Of a stretch of 6,525 nucleotides of DNA, positions 6,114 through 6,525 are shown in pieces. Under the pieces are notes generated by a model, which saw only the letters and a program-made list of their open reading frames with translations, ran no database searches and was not told the origin of the DNA. Source of the stretch: Bacillota bacterium (GTDB lineage: Bacteria; Bacillota; Clostridia; Oscillospirales; Oscillospiraceae). A program made the translations under genes and the position numbers. Position 1 is the first letter of the stretch, and each line of letters opens with the position of its first letter. The stretch is from positions 1 through 6,525 of the forward strand of contig JAKOSQ010000062.1 in assembly GCA_029777215.1 (NCBI GenBank), read 5' to 3'.

Positions 6114-6525
6114 TGGAAGACAAATTTTTTACGGTCGAGTACAACGACGCGCTGACGGATTCGGTTTACATAATGAATTTATGCGGCACGCCCGGCGAGG
6201 ACAGCAGACCGGGACAGTTCGTCAACATCGAGTTGCCGGGCTTTTATCTGCGCCGGCCGATCTCGATCTGCGACGTTTCGGAGGACAGCCTCACGCTGAT
6301 CTACAAGGTCGTCGGCGGCGGCACGGACCACCTGAGCGAGGTCAACCCCGGCGAGACGCTGGACATTCTGACGCGGCTCGGCAACGGCTTTGACATTGAA
6401 AAGTCCGGCGAGCACCCGCTGCTGCTCGCGGGCGGCGTCGGCGCGCCGCCGCTGTATCTGCTGGCAAAGCGTCTCATCGCGGCGGGGAAGCATCCGACCG
6501 TCATCCTCGGCTTTAACACAGAGGA
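6113..6525 (+). CDS. pyrK: Dihydroorotate dehydrogenase electron-transfer subunit PyrK (partial)
   Basis: Only the N-terminal 137 residues and two bases of the next codon are present; the gene runs off the right edge. PyrK carries FAD and a [2Fe-2S] cluster and links PyrD to NAD in the class 1B enzyme that converts dihydroorotate to orotate. The visible part is the ferredoxin-reductase-like region. PGQFVNI (33-39) is followed by the FAD-binding YLRRPISI (45-52), then KVVGGGTDHLS (65-75), LTRLGNGFD (86-94) and the nucleotide-site motif LAGGVGAPPLYLLAK (105-119), with ILGF at 131-134. The cluster-binding cysteines would lie in the missing C-terminal half. The ATG overlaps the pyrC stop in TAATG, and AAGGA (6101-6105) lies 7 bases upstream, so translation is probably coupled to pyrC. 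Families sharing this fold, such as sulfide dehydrogenase or SudB-like subunits, are less likely given the pyrC neighbour. Confidence 0.88.
   Translation, partial: MEDKFFTVEYNDALTDSVYIMNLCGTPGEDSRPGQFVNIELPGFYLRRPISICDVSEDSLTLIYKVVGGGTDHLSEVNPGETLDILTRLGNGFDIEKSGEHPLLLAGGVGAPPLYLLAKRLIAAGKHPTVILGFNTE

Overview
The window is GC-rich coding DNA, almost entirely on the + strand, from what looks like a Clostridia-type Firmicute. A high-GC, Oscillospirales-like gut lineage would fit, but this is an inference. The basis is strong AGGAGG-type ribosome binding sites, OppB/OppC sequences of the Gram-positive type, and a pyrC followed immediately by pyrK, the electron-transfer subunit of the NAD-linked dihydroorotate dehydrogenase typical of Firmicutes. 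The first ~260 bases are clearly more AT-rich and hold no convincing gene.

Layout. Positions 1-340 are a non-coding leader with a promoter (extended -10 at 247-255), a direct repeat just upstream of it and a hairpin in the predicted 5' untranslated region. Positions 341-4686 are a tightly packed four-gene operon, oppB-oppC-oppD-oppF, with gaps of 2, 16 and 2 bases. It encodes the two membrane permeases and two ATPases of an oligopeptide/dipeptide ABC importer. Positions 4687-4838 hold a strong intrinsic terminator, a weaker second terminator-like hairpin and a near-consensus promoter. Positions 4839-6113 encode a class I dihydroorotase (pyrC). From 6113 a translationally coupled pyrK begins and runs off the right edge.

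How the genes work together. OppB and OppC form the channel and OppD and OppF power it. The substrate-binding lipoprotein (OppA) that delivers peptides is not encoded in the window. PyrC makes dihydroorotate. PyrK passes electrons to or from the PyrD subunit that oxidises dihydroorotate to orotate, and pyrD probably lies just beyond the edge. The two operons are separate transcription units with no evident functional link.

I see no sign of a mobile element, CRISPR array, defence system or RNA gene. The genes belong to well-known families. The points worth a second look are lineage-specific insertions in OppC and OppF, identical four-cysteine motifs in both ATPases, the non-canonical TTG start of oppD, the missing oppA, and a pyrC leader too short for PyrR-type attenuation.
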